A stretch of DNA of 64,000 nt, taken from the NCBI RefSeq assembly GCF_900142465.1, contig NZ_FRAX01000001.1, positions 310,001-374,000 on the forward strand, read 5' to 3'. Below are positions 18,143 through 26,321 of the stretch, in pieces. Below the pieces are notes generated by a model that had not been told where the DNA came from, did not search any database, and saw nothing but the letters and a program-made list of their open reading frames with translations. Numbering within the stretch: the stretch's first letter is position 1; every line of letters starts with the position of its first letter. The translations under genes and the position numbers were made by a program. Origin of the DNA: Fibrobacter sp. UWH6. Lineage in GTDB: Bacteria; Fibrobacterota; Fibrobacteria; Fibrobacterales; Fibrobacteraceae.

Positions 18143-19135
18143 GTGACTTGTAAGAATTCCTTCGATTTCATTGGTGATATCCACGGGCATTGTGAGTGTC
18201 TGAAGGCCTTGCTGAAAAAGCTGGGCTATGTGGAGTCTGCGGGTGCGTTCCGTTACCCGGGCAATGAACGTATGGTGGTGTTCCTTGGGGATTATGTGGA
18301 TCGCGGCCCAAATGTGCGTTCCACGCTGAATTTGGTGCGGGCCATGCGGGATGCGGGTTCTGCCATTGCCCTTATGGGGAACCATGAATTCAACATGCTC
18401 AGTTTTTGGCAGAAGAACGAAGGGCCCCGCTACCTGAAAAAGGTGGGGCAGAATTATCTTCGTGAGCATACCTTCAACAAGGTGGCGGTTCATTCCAGGA
18501 CGGTGACGGATTTTGTGGGGCGCAAGGATGAATTCAAGGAGATGAAGGAATTCGCCAAGACCTTGCCCTTCTACCTGGAAACGGAAAGTTTCAGGGCTCA
18601 GCACGCCAGTTTTCATCCGCGGGCTGTTGAGCTGCTGAAGGCTGCGGGCATCCATTGCTTTGCCGACGGAAATTTTGACGAATTGATTTTCCGTGCCAAT
18701 GATGAAGACAATGAATATGGGGATTCCCTTTTCTGGCCTATCGATATGCTGTTGAAGGGACCGGAAATGGAACTGCCTAACCGTCAGTTCTTCTTTGATG
18801 GTGAAAATGTTAAGCGTTACAGGACCCGCTTGCGTTGGTGGGTGGACCCTGCTAAGGCCTCTTTGCAAGAATTGAGTTTACAGCCGGGTGTGACCATGCC
18901 CGAGGGTTGTGACGTAAAACCGGAAATTCGTTCTCGCGGCTTTTATGGGGAGGACGAACGCCCTGTATTCTTTGGACATTATTGGCTGACGGGTGAACCC
19001 CGCCTGATTCGTCACAACGTTTGCTGCCTGGACTTTAGTATCGCGGGGCACCTTGGAAATGGTCGGCTGGCCTGCTACCGCTTCGACGGGGAACAGAAGC
19101 TGGACGAATCTAAATTCGTGTGGGTCGGACGATGA
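18143..19135 (+). CDS. metallophosphoesterase (PPP-like phosphatase)
   Basis: A 330-aa calcineurin-like phosphoesterase with the complete metal-binding set near the N-terminus: GDIHGH, GDYVDRGPN and GNHEF, plus later His residues including FFGHYW. The GDxHG/GDxVDRG/GNHE order fits the PPP/bis(5'-nucleosyl)tetraphosphatase-PrpE type. The substrate could be a phosphoprotein or dinucleoside polyphosphate; sequence does not decide. The start is GTG 18143, directly at the predicted transcription start. Its stop overlaps the ATG of the cytochrome assembly gene (ATGA). Confidence 0.88.
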   Translation: MTCKNSFDFIGDIHGHCECLKALLKKLGYVESAGAFRYPGNERMVVFLGDYVDRGPNVRSTLNLVRAMRDAGSAIALMGNHEFNMLSFWQKNEGPRYLKKVGQNYLREHTFNKVAVHSRTVTDFVGRKDEFKEMKEFAKTLPFYLETESFRAQHASFHPRAVELLKAAGIHCFADGNFDELIFRANDEDNEYGDSLFWPIDMLLKGPEMELPNRQFFFDGENVKRYRTRLRWWVDPAKASLQELSLQPGVTMPEGCDVKPEIRSRGFYGEDERPVFFGHYWLTGEPRLIRHNVCCLDFSIAGHLGNGRLACYRFDGEQKLDESKFVWVGR

Positions 19136-21270
19136 CCCGCATCTCCGCCGCTTTAAGGAAATTTGCCTCCCTGAAGGTAACCTGCGTTTTGCTGGTGGCT
19201 TTTTTGTTGCTGACTTTCTGGGGGACTTTAGGGCAGGCTGCTGCTGGGAACGAGGGGGCTGCCATTGCGGCGGACCGATTCTTTGGAAGTTATTTCCTGT
19301 GGGTGCTTGGGGTGGTGCCGCTGCCTGCGTTTAAGTCGCTGGCCGTTGTGAGTGCGTTGCACCTGATTGCCTCCATGATGTACCGCATGCCGCGGATTTT
19401 CTCTCGGGTGGACTCGGGCAGGCTTGTTCCCTCAGGTTGGCGTAACCTAGGGCTTTATGGGATGCACATTGCCCTGCTGGTTCTTTTGGTGGGTAGCCTT
19501 GTGGGTTCTGAGTTCCGCCAGGAATACAATGGTTTTCGCGCTGCTGAATCCTCAAAGCCCATTACATTCTACACTGTTGACGATAGCCTGAATACAAGTG
19601 CGGTGGGGGTAGGGGAGGGCTATCCCTATTTTACGTTCTACAAGGGCCAGGTGGATATGTTCGGCATGAAGGTGGATCTTTATACCGCTACCTATGATCC
19701 CTTCAAATTTGTGCCGTACGTGTTCATGATTTTGTTCTTGCTCAGTGCGGCGTTTCATTATGCTGTTAAGGTGCGGGCTGGGTCTGCTGCAAATAAAAAG
19801 AACTTTATAAGTGTGATTGCCTTGGTTTTTGCAGGCCTGTTTTTTACGCCTTCTGCAAATGCAACAACCCTTTTTCCTCCTGCTATTCCAGATTCTATTG
19901 CGGAAAAACTGCCTTGGAATCCTGAAGACCCTGTAATGGTCAATGGGGTTGTGCGCCCCTTTGACTCCTTTGCTCGCGGGATTGTCAACGATCTTTATGG
20001 CAAGGTTACTTTTAAGTACTGCGTAGAGGATGACTGCGATGATGAAGATGCGGTTTATATGGTTGGACTTATTTATGTGCGTGCCTCTGAAGAAAAAGAA
20101 CTTTTTAAGGTTCTTCGCAGCGATGTGTTGCAGGCGCTTCATCTGCCTGAAAATAAACGTTATGTCAGCTACAATGATTTGAATGCCTCCCGTTCTCAAC
20201 TGGAAATTTATGCAAGCCGCAATGATGATCATCCTGCCACATTGGAAATGAAGCGTTTGCTTGCCAACGTGCAACTTTTTGAAGCCATCCAGCGTGGCGA
20301 CTTTAAGAAAGCCGAGGCAACTCCCGAACAAATGAAAACCTTTAAGGCGGAAGTTTTCTACAACCACGCCAACTTTGCCTTGATCGCGTTCATCCTAGCT
20401 TTCATCGGTTGTGTCTTGGCTGCAGTCAATTCCCTTTTCAAAAAGCGCGCCCTTGATATTGCGGCGAATTCTGCGGCTGCTGCTGTAGCTGCGACTCTCG
20501 CCATTGCTTTTGCTTTGCGTCTTTACATAACCAACCGTCCGCCTCTTTCTAGTTTGTATGAAATCGTGCTGTTGGTGGCCTTGCTTTTGGAAGCCTTTGA
20601 ATTTGGTGCGTTCATTTTTTGCAAAAAGCGAACGTTCTCCCTAATTATTCCCGTGACCTTGATGGCTGCGGTTCTGCTGTTCTTCGCTAAGTTTATCTTG
20701 GAACCGGGCGATTTGTTCCAGCCCATTCCTGCTGTTTTGAATTCCGGTGTGTTCCTAACCCTTCACGTTTTTACCATTGCATTGGGCTTTGCGGGAATGA
20801 TTCTTTCTGGCGTTGTAGCCCATGTGGCGCTGTTCCGCCAGACTCGATATCCTGAGGCTACAGAAAAAATCCAGAACATTTCCAAACTGCTTTTCGGTAC
20901 CTTGGTTTTCGGTGCAGGATTCTCCATTTTGGGAACCTTGCTTGGTGGCGTGTGGGCGGATTATGCCTGGGGGCGTTTTTGGGGTTTTGACCCTAAGGAA
21001 TGCGGAGCCCTTTTTGTTTGCCTGTGGGCCATGCTGACCTTGCATCTTCGTGGCGGTCGCCTTGTTGGCGAACGGACCTTCGCTCTGTTGAATAGCTTTA
21101 ATGTGATTATCACATTCCTTTGCTGGTTTGGCATTAACTTGCTGGGTGTTGGGCTTCATAGTTATGGCTTCCAAAGCGGAACCGTAATGTGGCTCTTGAC
21201 CTTTATTCTCGTTGATTTCGGTGTGATTTTTTTCCTGAATAGTCGCAACCGGGGAACTTTAAAATTATGA
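19132..21270 (+). CDS. CcsBA-type cytochrome c assembly protein (ResB-ResC fusion)
   Basis: A 712-aa inner-membrane protein for haem delivery to cytochrome c in the periplasm (system II). The N-terminal part (about 15-230) has ResB-like helices and LYGMHIALLVLLVGSLVGSE. A soluble segment follows (about 250-410). The C-terminal CcsA/ResC part (about 415-705) holds the tryptophan-rich haem-handling motif WGRFWGFDPKECGAL and conserved His residues (TLHVFTIALGF, GLHSYGF). The WWD motif is somewhat altered. ATG 19132 overlaps the preceding stop by four bases, so translation is coupled. The fused form is common in the Bacteroidetes/epsilon group. Confidence 0.87.
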   Translation: MTRISAALRKFASLKVTCVLLVAFLLLTFWGTLGQAAAGNEGAAIAADRFFGSYFLWVLGVVPLPAFKSLAVVSALHLIASMMYRMPRIFSRVDSGRLVPSGWRNLGLYGMHIALLVLLVGSLVGSEFRQEYNGFRAAESSKPITFYTVDDSLNTSAVGVGEGYPYFTFYKGQVDMFGMKVDLYTATYDPFKFVPYVFMILFLLSAAFHYAVKVRAGSAANKKNFISVIALVFAGLFFTPSANATTLFPPAIPDSIAEKLPWNPEDPVMVNGVVRPFDSFARGIVNDLYGKVTFKYCVEDDCDDEDAVYMVGLIYVRASEEKELFKVLRSDVLQALHLPENKRYVSYNDLNASRSQLEIYASRNDDHPATLEMKRLLANVQLFEAIQRGDFKKAEATPEQMKTFKAEVFYNHANFALIAFILAFIGCVLAAVNSLFKKRALDIAANSAAAAVAATLAIAFALRLYITNRPPLSSLYEIVLLVALLLEAFEFGAFIFCKKRTFSLIIPVTLMAAVLLFFAKFILEPGDLFQPIPAVLNSGVFLTLHVFTIALGFAGMILSGVVAHVALFRQTRYPEATEKIQNISKLLFGTLVFGAGFSILGTLLGGVWADYAWGRFWGFDPKECGALFVCLWAMLTLHLRGGRLVGERTFALLNSFNVIITFLCWFGINLLGVGLHSYGFQSGTVMWLLTFILVDFGVIFFLNSRNRGTLKL

Positions 21271-21358
21271 TTTATGAATTACGAATTACGAAATGGAAAA
21301 TCTCGGCGTAGCCGACTAATTTACTCTCGTACATCATAATCCGTACTTCGTAATTTTC
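21271..21358. repeat. intergenic repeat with inverted arms
   Basis: Arms of the type GAATTACGAATTACGAAAT and its partial reverse (CGTACTTCGTAATTTTC) flank CGGCGTAGCCG, a small GC hairpin. Similar A/T arms and GC cores occur at 17,570 and 31,036. Confidence 0.45.
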
Positions 21359-21371
21359 TAAATTGTATTCC

Positions 21372-22679
21372 ATGCTACAATGGGATACTTTGCTTTCTGC
21401 TACGCGTTATGGGCACCCTGCTGATCAGGACCCGAACCGTTCTGATTTTCACCGCGATTATGACCGCATTGTTTTTTCTACGGCATTTAGGCGGTTGGGC
21501 CGCAAGACCCAGGTGCATCCTTTTTCTGTAAATGACCATGTTCACAGCCGACTGACCCACAGTATCGAAGTCAGTAGCGTTGGCCGTAGCCTGGCCATTA
21601 CAGTTTATCACCTGATCAAGAAGTACCTGCCCAAGTACATTAACGAATACCAGTTCGGTACCATTGTACAGTCAGCTTGTCTTGCCCACGATATTGGCAA
21701 CCCTCCCTTTGGTCACGCCGGTGAAGCCGCCATTCGCGAATGGTTCCGCAAGAACCGCCATTCCCCGGCCATGCAGGATTTGAAACCCGACGAAATCGCC
21801 GACTTCGAAAACTTCGACGGTAATGCCCAGGGCCACCGCATTTTGAGCAAGCTGGAATACCACTTCCTTGATGGTGGTATGCGCCTGACTTATGCGACTA
21901 TTGGAGCCATGATCAAGTATCCCCAGTTGGCCAAGTTTGGAACTCCCACCAGCCTTTTCTCTACCGAGGCGGATCTTTACCGCATGACGGCCTACACCTT
22001 GGGCCTCCCGGAACTGGAAACGGGCAAGTGGATCCGTCATCCGCTGGTTTACCTGATGGAAGCGGCCGACGATATCTGCTACAGTATTTTGGACGTGGAA
22101 GACGCCATTGAACTTGGCATTTTGACTTTCGGTGACGTCAGGGGAATGTTCAGCTACCTGTGTGGACCGGACGTAGATATTGACCGCGAATATCAGGAAA
22201 ACGGCCAGAACTTCCGTGACTTCCTCAGCAGTATCCGCGGCCTGGCCATCCAGAATCTGATTGATGATGTGGCTGTGACTTTCGTAAAGCATTACGAAGA
22301 AATCATGAATGGCGAACCGGTAAAACATCTGACGGACCTGTCTAAGTCCGAGGTGATGGACGGCATCAAGATTGCCAAGCGCCTGGGCGTAGAACGAATT
22401 TATCCCGACCGCCGCAAGACGGAACTGGAAGTGGGTAGCTATACCACCCTGAGTACCGTATTGGACGCCTTCATCAATGGTGTTTATGACTTCCGCAAGA
22501 ACGGTAAGAATTCCTACCGCGCAGACCGAATTGTACGTCTGATCGGCCAGGCGAAAATCGGCCAGAGCGTAACGGCCGCCGAAGCTTACCACCAGGTGCT
22601 GGATTTTGTCAGCGGAATGACCGATAATTATGCAACCTACTTGGCACGCCAGATTGGCGGCTTGGCCATGGGTTACTAA
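21372..22679 (+). CDS. dgt: deoxyguanosine triphosphate triphosphohydrolase (dGTPase)
   Basis: HD-domain enzyme that cleaves dGTP (or other dNTPs) to deoxynucleoside and triphosphate, 435 aa, cytoplasmic. Motifs are FRRLGRKTQVHPF near residue 45, the first metal His in SRLTHSIEVS, and the HD pair in CLAHDIGNPPFGHAGE. EAADDICYSILDVEDA is also typical. The start is ATG 21372: TAAATTG at 21359-21365 places transcription start one base before it, making this another leaderless candidate. It is followed closely by a HAD gene and a permease gene, probably one operon. Confidence 0.93.
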   Translation: MLQWDTLLSATRYGHPADQDPNRSDFHRDYDRIVFSTAFRRLGRKTQVHPFSVNDHVHSRLTHSIEVSSVGRSLAITVYHLIKKYLPKYINEYQFGTIVQSACLAHDIGNPPFGHAGEAAIREWFRKNRHSPAMQDLKPDEIADFENFDGNAQGHRILSKLEYHFLDGGMRLTYATIGAMIKYPQLAKFGTPTSLFSTEADLYRMTAYTLGLPELETGKWIRHPLVYLMEAADDICYSILDVEDAIELGILTFGDVRGMFSYLCGPDVDIDREYQENGQNFRDFLSSIRGLAIQNLIDDVAVTFVKHYEEIMNGEPVKHLTDLSKSEVMDGIKIAKRLGVERIYPDRRKTELEVGSYTTLSTVLDAFINGVYDFRKNGKNSYRADRIVRLIGQAKIGQSVTAAEAYHQVLDFVSGMTDNYATYLARQIGGLAMGY

Positions 22680-22688
22680 GAGTGTGTT

Positions 22689-23372
22689 ATGATTTGGCTA
22701 TTTGACTATGACCTTACCATTTATGGTGCCGATGAACATAATGTCATCGATTCCCTGGACCATCGCATTTCGTTGATGGTGCAGAAGGCAACCGGTACTG
22801 ACTTTGAAACGGCTCACCAGATCCGTAAGGATTACCTGAAGCGTTTTGGTACCACATTGGCGGGCCTCCAGGCTATGCACGGTGTGGATCCGGAAACCTT
22901 TTTCGATTTCATTCATGAACCGGAATATCTGACTTACCCCAAGCATTCTCCGGCAAAGGCGAACCTGATTATGGGGCTTGCCGGACACCGTTTCGTGTTT
23001 ACCAATGGCCGCAGGGACTGGAGCGAAGCGGGCATGGAACATATGGGTGTGCGTCAGTGCTTCGAGGATGTTTTCGACCTGAAGCAGATGGACTGGATTG
23101 GAAAGCCCCACGACAGCGCCTACGAAAAGGCGGAACGCTGGTTGGCCAAGAAGGTCCCCGAGATGTTCTTTGCCAACGGCACTCCGGCGGATCCTTCCCA
23201 GATTGTACTGCTGGACGATTCTGTCCGCAATCTGGAACCTGCCCATCGTCGCGGCTGGACCACCATTCTGGTGAACCCTGTTCCCGACGTGCCTAGCTGG
23301 GTGAACTTCTATATTCCCTCCCTTTTGCATTTGACAAGTATCTTGCCGGAATTGGCAAAGAGAATGAAGTAA
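22689..23372 (+). CDS. HAD-family pyrimidine 5'-nucleotidase-like phosphatase
   Basis: A 227-aa HAD hydrolase. Motif I is WLFDYDLTIY (nucleophile Asp6, acid Asp8), motif II is FVFTNG, motif III is the Lys of IGKPHDSAYEKA, and motif IV is VLLDDSVRNLEPA. This order with F-D-x-D-x-T-(I/L)-Y and the TNG threonine resembles pyrimidine 5'-nucleotidases (Sdt1/Phm8 type). Nucleotide turnover would suit its place right after dgt (9 bases). Substrate is inferred. Confidence 0.85.
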   Translation: MIWLFDYDLTIYGADEHNVIDSLDHRISLMVQKATGTDFETAHQIRKDYLKRFGTTLAGLQAMHGVDPETFFDFIHEPEYLTYPKHSPAKANLIMGLAGHRFVFTNGRRDWSEAGMEHMGVRQCFEDVFDLKQMDWIGKPHDSAYEKAERWLAKKVPEMFFANGTPADPSQIVLLDDSVRNLEPAHRRGWTTILVNPVPDVPSWVNFYIPSLLHLTSILPELAKRMK

Positions 23373-23373
23373 T

Positions 23374-24180
23374 ATGCTTGAACTTTTGTCGATGGAGTTT
23401 ATGCAGAACGCCTTGGTGGCGGCAGTCCTGGTGGCTGTGGCTTGCGGCGTCATGGGAACTTTTGTGGTGGTGAACCGCCTGACTTCCTTGGCTGGGGGCG
23501 TGGCTCATGCCTCTTTTGGCGGCGTGGGTCTGGCGGCTCTACTTGGATTCTCTCCTATGCTGGGCTCCCTGGGTTTTGCGGTGGCCTGTGCCATGCTCAT
23601 GGGCATTCTCACCTGGCGAGACCGAAAGAACTCCGATACCTTTATTGGCGTCATCTGGGCTGGCGGTATGGCCCTGGGCGTGATCCTCACGGACTTGACT
23701 CCCGGTTACAGTGGCGAAATGATGAGTTTTCTGTTCGGTAGTCTTCTGACGGTACCTTTGGAACTGCTGTATTGGATGGTGGCACTCCTTGTGGTGATTC
23801 TTGTGGCCGTGGTGGTCAACTTCCGGAAGTTCCTGGCCATCTCCTACGATCCTGAATTTGCCCGGGTGCAGGGATTGCCTGTGCTGACTTACTATATGGC
23901 CCTGATTGCGCTGATTGCCTTGACTGTGGTTATTGCGGTGCAGGCTGTGGGCATGATTCTTGTGATTGCCCTGCTGACCATTCCCGCCTACATTGCGGAA
24001 TGCTACGCCAAGAACCTGGCCCAGATGATGGTCATGTCGGTGGTGTTTTCGCTGGTCCTTGTGGTGACCGGGCTTATGTTGGCCTGCCAGTTGAACTTTG
24101 TGGTGGGGCCGACAATCATTGCCTGTGGCGTCCTTGTTTATGCGCTTCACTTTGCCGTAAAGAAATTGCGTAGGGCTTAA
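23374..24180 (+). CDS. metal ABC transporter permease (ZnuB/TroC family)
   Basis: A 268-aa inner-membrane protein of the ABC-3 family with about eight helices. The start MEFMQNALVAAVLVAVACGV, the segment GGVAHASFGGVGLAALLG and VGMILVIALLTIPAYIAE are characteristic of zinc/manganese importer permeases. The usual partner genes (ATPase and binding protein) are not next to it; they must lie elsewhere if the transporter works. It begins one base after the HAD stop, so it is translated from the same mRNA. Confidence 0.9.
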   Translation: MLELLSMEFMQNALVAAVLVAVACGVMGTFVVVNRLTSLAGGVAHASFGGVGLAALLGFSPMLGSLGFAVACAMLMGILTWRDRKNSDTFIGVIWAGGMALGVILTDLTPGYSGEMMSFLFGSLLTVPLELLYWMVALLVVILVAVVVNFRKFLAISYDPEFARVQGLPVLTYYMALIALIALTVVIAVQAVGMILVIALLTIPAYIAECYAKNLAQMMVMSVVFSLVLVVTGLMLACQLNFVVGPTIIACGVLVYALHFAVKKLRRA

Positions 24181-24190
24181 GGAGTTCTAA

Positions 24191-25309
24191 ATGAAAAAGT
24201 CAAGTCTGTTTTTTGCTCTGTTGGTGGCTCATTGTTCGCTGTTCATTGCGGCTGCGGTGGCCTTTCCGGAACCTGCTTCTCGTAACGGCTTCAGCAACAT
24301 GACCGTCAAGACCGAGTATTCCGAATTGCTGCAAGAGAAGAATGCCCGCAACGATTCCCTGTTGCCGGCCCTGGATGGCGACAAGGCTTTTGCCGAAGTG
24401 CTCCGCCTGAATCCTAACTTCTGGAGCCTGGGCGGTATGATGGATAAGGAAGCCTCCCTGGTGACCAAGCTGAACGCCCGTGTGATCTACATTGACGGTA
24501 TCCGCGAAGAACCTTTCTGTAACCTGGACAAGAACTCCGGCAGTTCCGCCGGCGAATGGAATGTGAGCATTGGCGTGGACTTTGTGTCTGGCGGTTCCAA
24601 TACGGTTCATATCCACGTGCAGCAGTGCCTTGACTACGTTCGCGACCAGCTGGGCTATGCCGTCAAGAAGGGCGACAAGGTGGTGGTGATTCCGCCCAAG
24701 AAGGTGCTGGATAAAATCAAGGAAAGCGAGATTCCCGATGCCATCGATATCGATATGCAGCAGACCTTGCTGAAGGCCCACGAAGATGTGAACATTTCTG
24801 GCAAGTGCCCCAAGGATATCGACGCCTACATCATTCTTCGCAATGTGTATGAACAGGTAAAGAACTTCAAGATGGATTATGTTGTCATTAACGACCAGCT
24901 GAACAAGCAACGCAACGGCGCCGGCCGTGTGCAGTCCTGTTCTTTTAGCCGTGAATGGAACAAGAAGTATCAGGAAAGCGCCAGCTTTGAATGCGACATC
25001 GACCATGACAAGTGTGTTTACCGTCAGGAAAACGATGGCGACACGGAATGGTCCATCAACTACGAGAAAGACCGCTTCGAATATATCAACGACACCTTCC
25101 TTTTCTTTGACCTGAATCCCAAGAGCATCCATAAGGGTGGCAAAATGCTGGACCTGCGACTGCTCCGTCTATCCAGTTCGCTGTACCTGGAAGCTTACCT
25201 AAACTCCAAGGGGGAACCTGTTACCCTGGGTCTGGTGATCGTTCCTGGCGAAAAGACCATGGATGATTACGATGATGGCGAAGAAGAAGAGGGGATGATG
25301 ATGGAATAG
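24191..25309 (+). CDS. secreted protein of unknown function
   Basis: A 372-aa protein with a signal peptide (MKKSSLFFALLVAHCSLFIA, cleavage near AVAFP). The mature part has GEWNVSIGVDFVSGGSNTVH, six or more Cys residues (CSFSREW, FECDIDHDKCVYR) that may form disulfides, and a very acidic tail (DDYDDGEEEEGMMME). I do not recognise a family. It starts 10 bases after the permease gene with an AAGGAG ribosome site, so it may be the last gene of that operon. A periplasmic or surface location is inferred. Confidence 0.7.
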   Translation: MKKSSLFFALLVAHCSLFIAAAVAFPEPASRNGFSNMTVKTEYSELLQEKNARNDSLLPALDGDKAFAEVLRLNPNFWSLGGMMDKEASLVTKLNARVIYIDGIREEPFCNLDKNSGSSAGEWNVSIGVDFVSGGSNTVHIHVQQCLDYVRDQLGYAVKKGDKVVVIPPKKVLDKIKESEIPDAIDIDMQQTLLKAHEDVNISGKCPKDIDAYIILRNVYEQVKNFKMDYVVINDQLNKQRNGAGRVQSCSFSREWNKKYQESASFECDIDHDKCVYRQENDGDTEWSINYEKDRFEYINDTFLFFDLNPKSIHKGGKMLDLRLLRLSSSLYLEAYLNSKGEPVTLGLVIVPGEKTMDDYDDGEEEEGMMME

Positions 25310-25321
25310 CCCTAGGTGCTG

Positions 25322-25350
25322 TTGACCATCCAAGTAGTTTTTTATATATA
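25322..25350 (+). promoter_or_regulatory. promoter of the PDZ protein gene
   Basis: TTGACC (25322-25327), 17-base spacer, TATATA (25345-25350), 33 bases before the ATG at 25383. An AAGGAG ribosome site follows. Confidence 0.6.
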
Positions 25351-25382
25351 TCTGTAGAGAAAGTTTAATCAAGGAGAATTTT

Positions 25383-26201
25383 ATGAAGAGTGTTATCAAG
25401 GCTTCTTTGTTTGCTGCCGCATTCGGTATGGCAGCCTCTTCCGCTTTCGCCGAAAGTGAATCTTTCGGTGGTATTGGCGTTACCATTTATCAGCTCCGCG
25501 ATGGTGTTAAGGTTGCCGAAGTGATTCCGGGAACCCCCGCTGCCGAAACCAAGCTCCAGGCCGGTGATGTGATTACTGCTGTAGACGGTGTCAGCCTGAA
25601 GGGTCAGGACATTGAATTTTCTAAGGAACAGCTCCGCGGTCAGGTGAACAAGCCTCTTGAAATCACCTATATCAGCGAAGGCGAAACCTATACCGCTACC
25701 ATCCGCCGTGCCCAGATTACCGTTAAGGATCTGGACTCCAAGAACGTAGAAGCCTGGTATGGCAACAAGACTGAATTCGAAGCTGCCGAATTGGAAACCT
25801 ACGCCAGCGCAAGTCAGTCCGACAAGCAGCTGGTGGCCGTGCTGAAGCATGGTAATGCCATCGGTTCCGGCGAAAAGGTAAACGCCACCAACCTGAACGG
25901 CATCTATGTAGAAAAGGCAAACGAATTTGCTCCCAAGGTCAAGGCTTCTACCGGCAAGGTTGGCTCTGCTGCCTTGAAGGGCTTTACCCGCTCTGCAATC
26001 AGCTTCAATGTTAAGTCTGAAGGTACTGCCAACATTACCATCATGAATGCCGATGGTGCCGAAGTGGCCCGCCTCCAGGAAAACGTGGTGAAGGGCTTCA
26101 ACACCGTGAAGTGGAATGGCGAAGCTACCCCGGCTGGCCGTTACATGGTGACCATCGAACTGAATGGTTCTGTAAGCGGTAAGAATGCCGTGCTGAAGTA
26201 A
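25383..26201 (+). CDS. PDZ-domain protein with T9SS-like C-terminal domain
   Basis: A 272-aa exported protein. After a signal peptide (cleavage at AFA-ES), a PDZ domain spans about 25-105 (GGIGVTIYQLRDGVKVAEVI, then AGDVITAVDGVSLKGQ). The last 75 residues form a small beta domain (FNVKSEGTANITIMNADGAE, then GFNTVKWNGEATPAGRYMVT) ending in a Lys. This resembles the type A sorting domain of type IX secretion, which attaches proteins to the outer surface. No protease domain is present, so it is likely a binding or scaffold protein. Confidence 0.75.
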   Translation: MKSVIKASLFAAAFGMAASSAFAESESFGGIGVTIYQLRDGVKVAEVIPGTPAAETKLQAGDVITAVDGVSLKGQDIEFSKEQLRGQVNKPLEITYISEGETYTATIRRAQITVKDLDSKNVEAWYGNKTEFEAAELETYASASQSDKQLVAVLKHGNAIGSGEKVNATNLNGIYVEKANEFAPKVKASTGKVGSAALKGFTRSAISFNVKSEGTANITIMNADGAEVARLQENVVKGFNTVKWNGEATPAGRYMVTIELNGSVSGKNAVLK

Positions 26202-26244
26202 TTTCTGCTTAGACAATCTGCTTTTATACAAATTAACAATAAAA

Positions 26245-26270
26245 GTCTGCGGTAATTCGCAGGCTTTTTT
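26245..26270 (+). terminator. terminator of the PDZ gene
   Basis: GTCTGCG-N6-CGCAGGC (one G-T pair) followed directly by six T residues. Confidence 0.8.
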
Positions 26271-26304
26271 CATATCGTAAAAAACTTCTTTTTTTCCATT
26301 ATTC

Positions 26305-26312
26305 TAAATTTC
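26305..26312 (+). promoter_or_regulatory. -10 element TAAATTTC just ahead of lptD
   Basis: TAAATTTC ends ten bases before GTG 26322, giving a predicted leader of about five bases. It is a one-base variant of the TAAATTTG octamer of other leaderless candidates in this window. Confidence 0.4.
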
Positions 26313-26321
26313 CCCGCCGAA

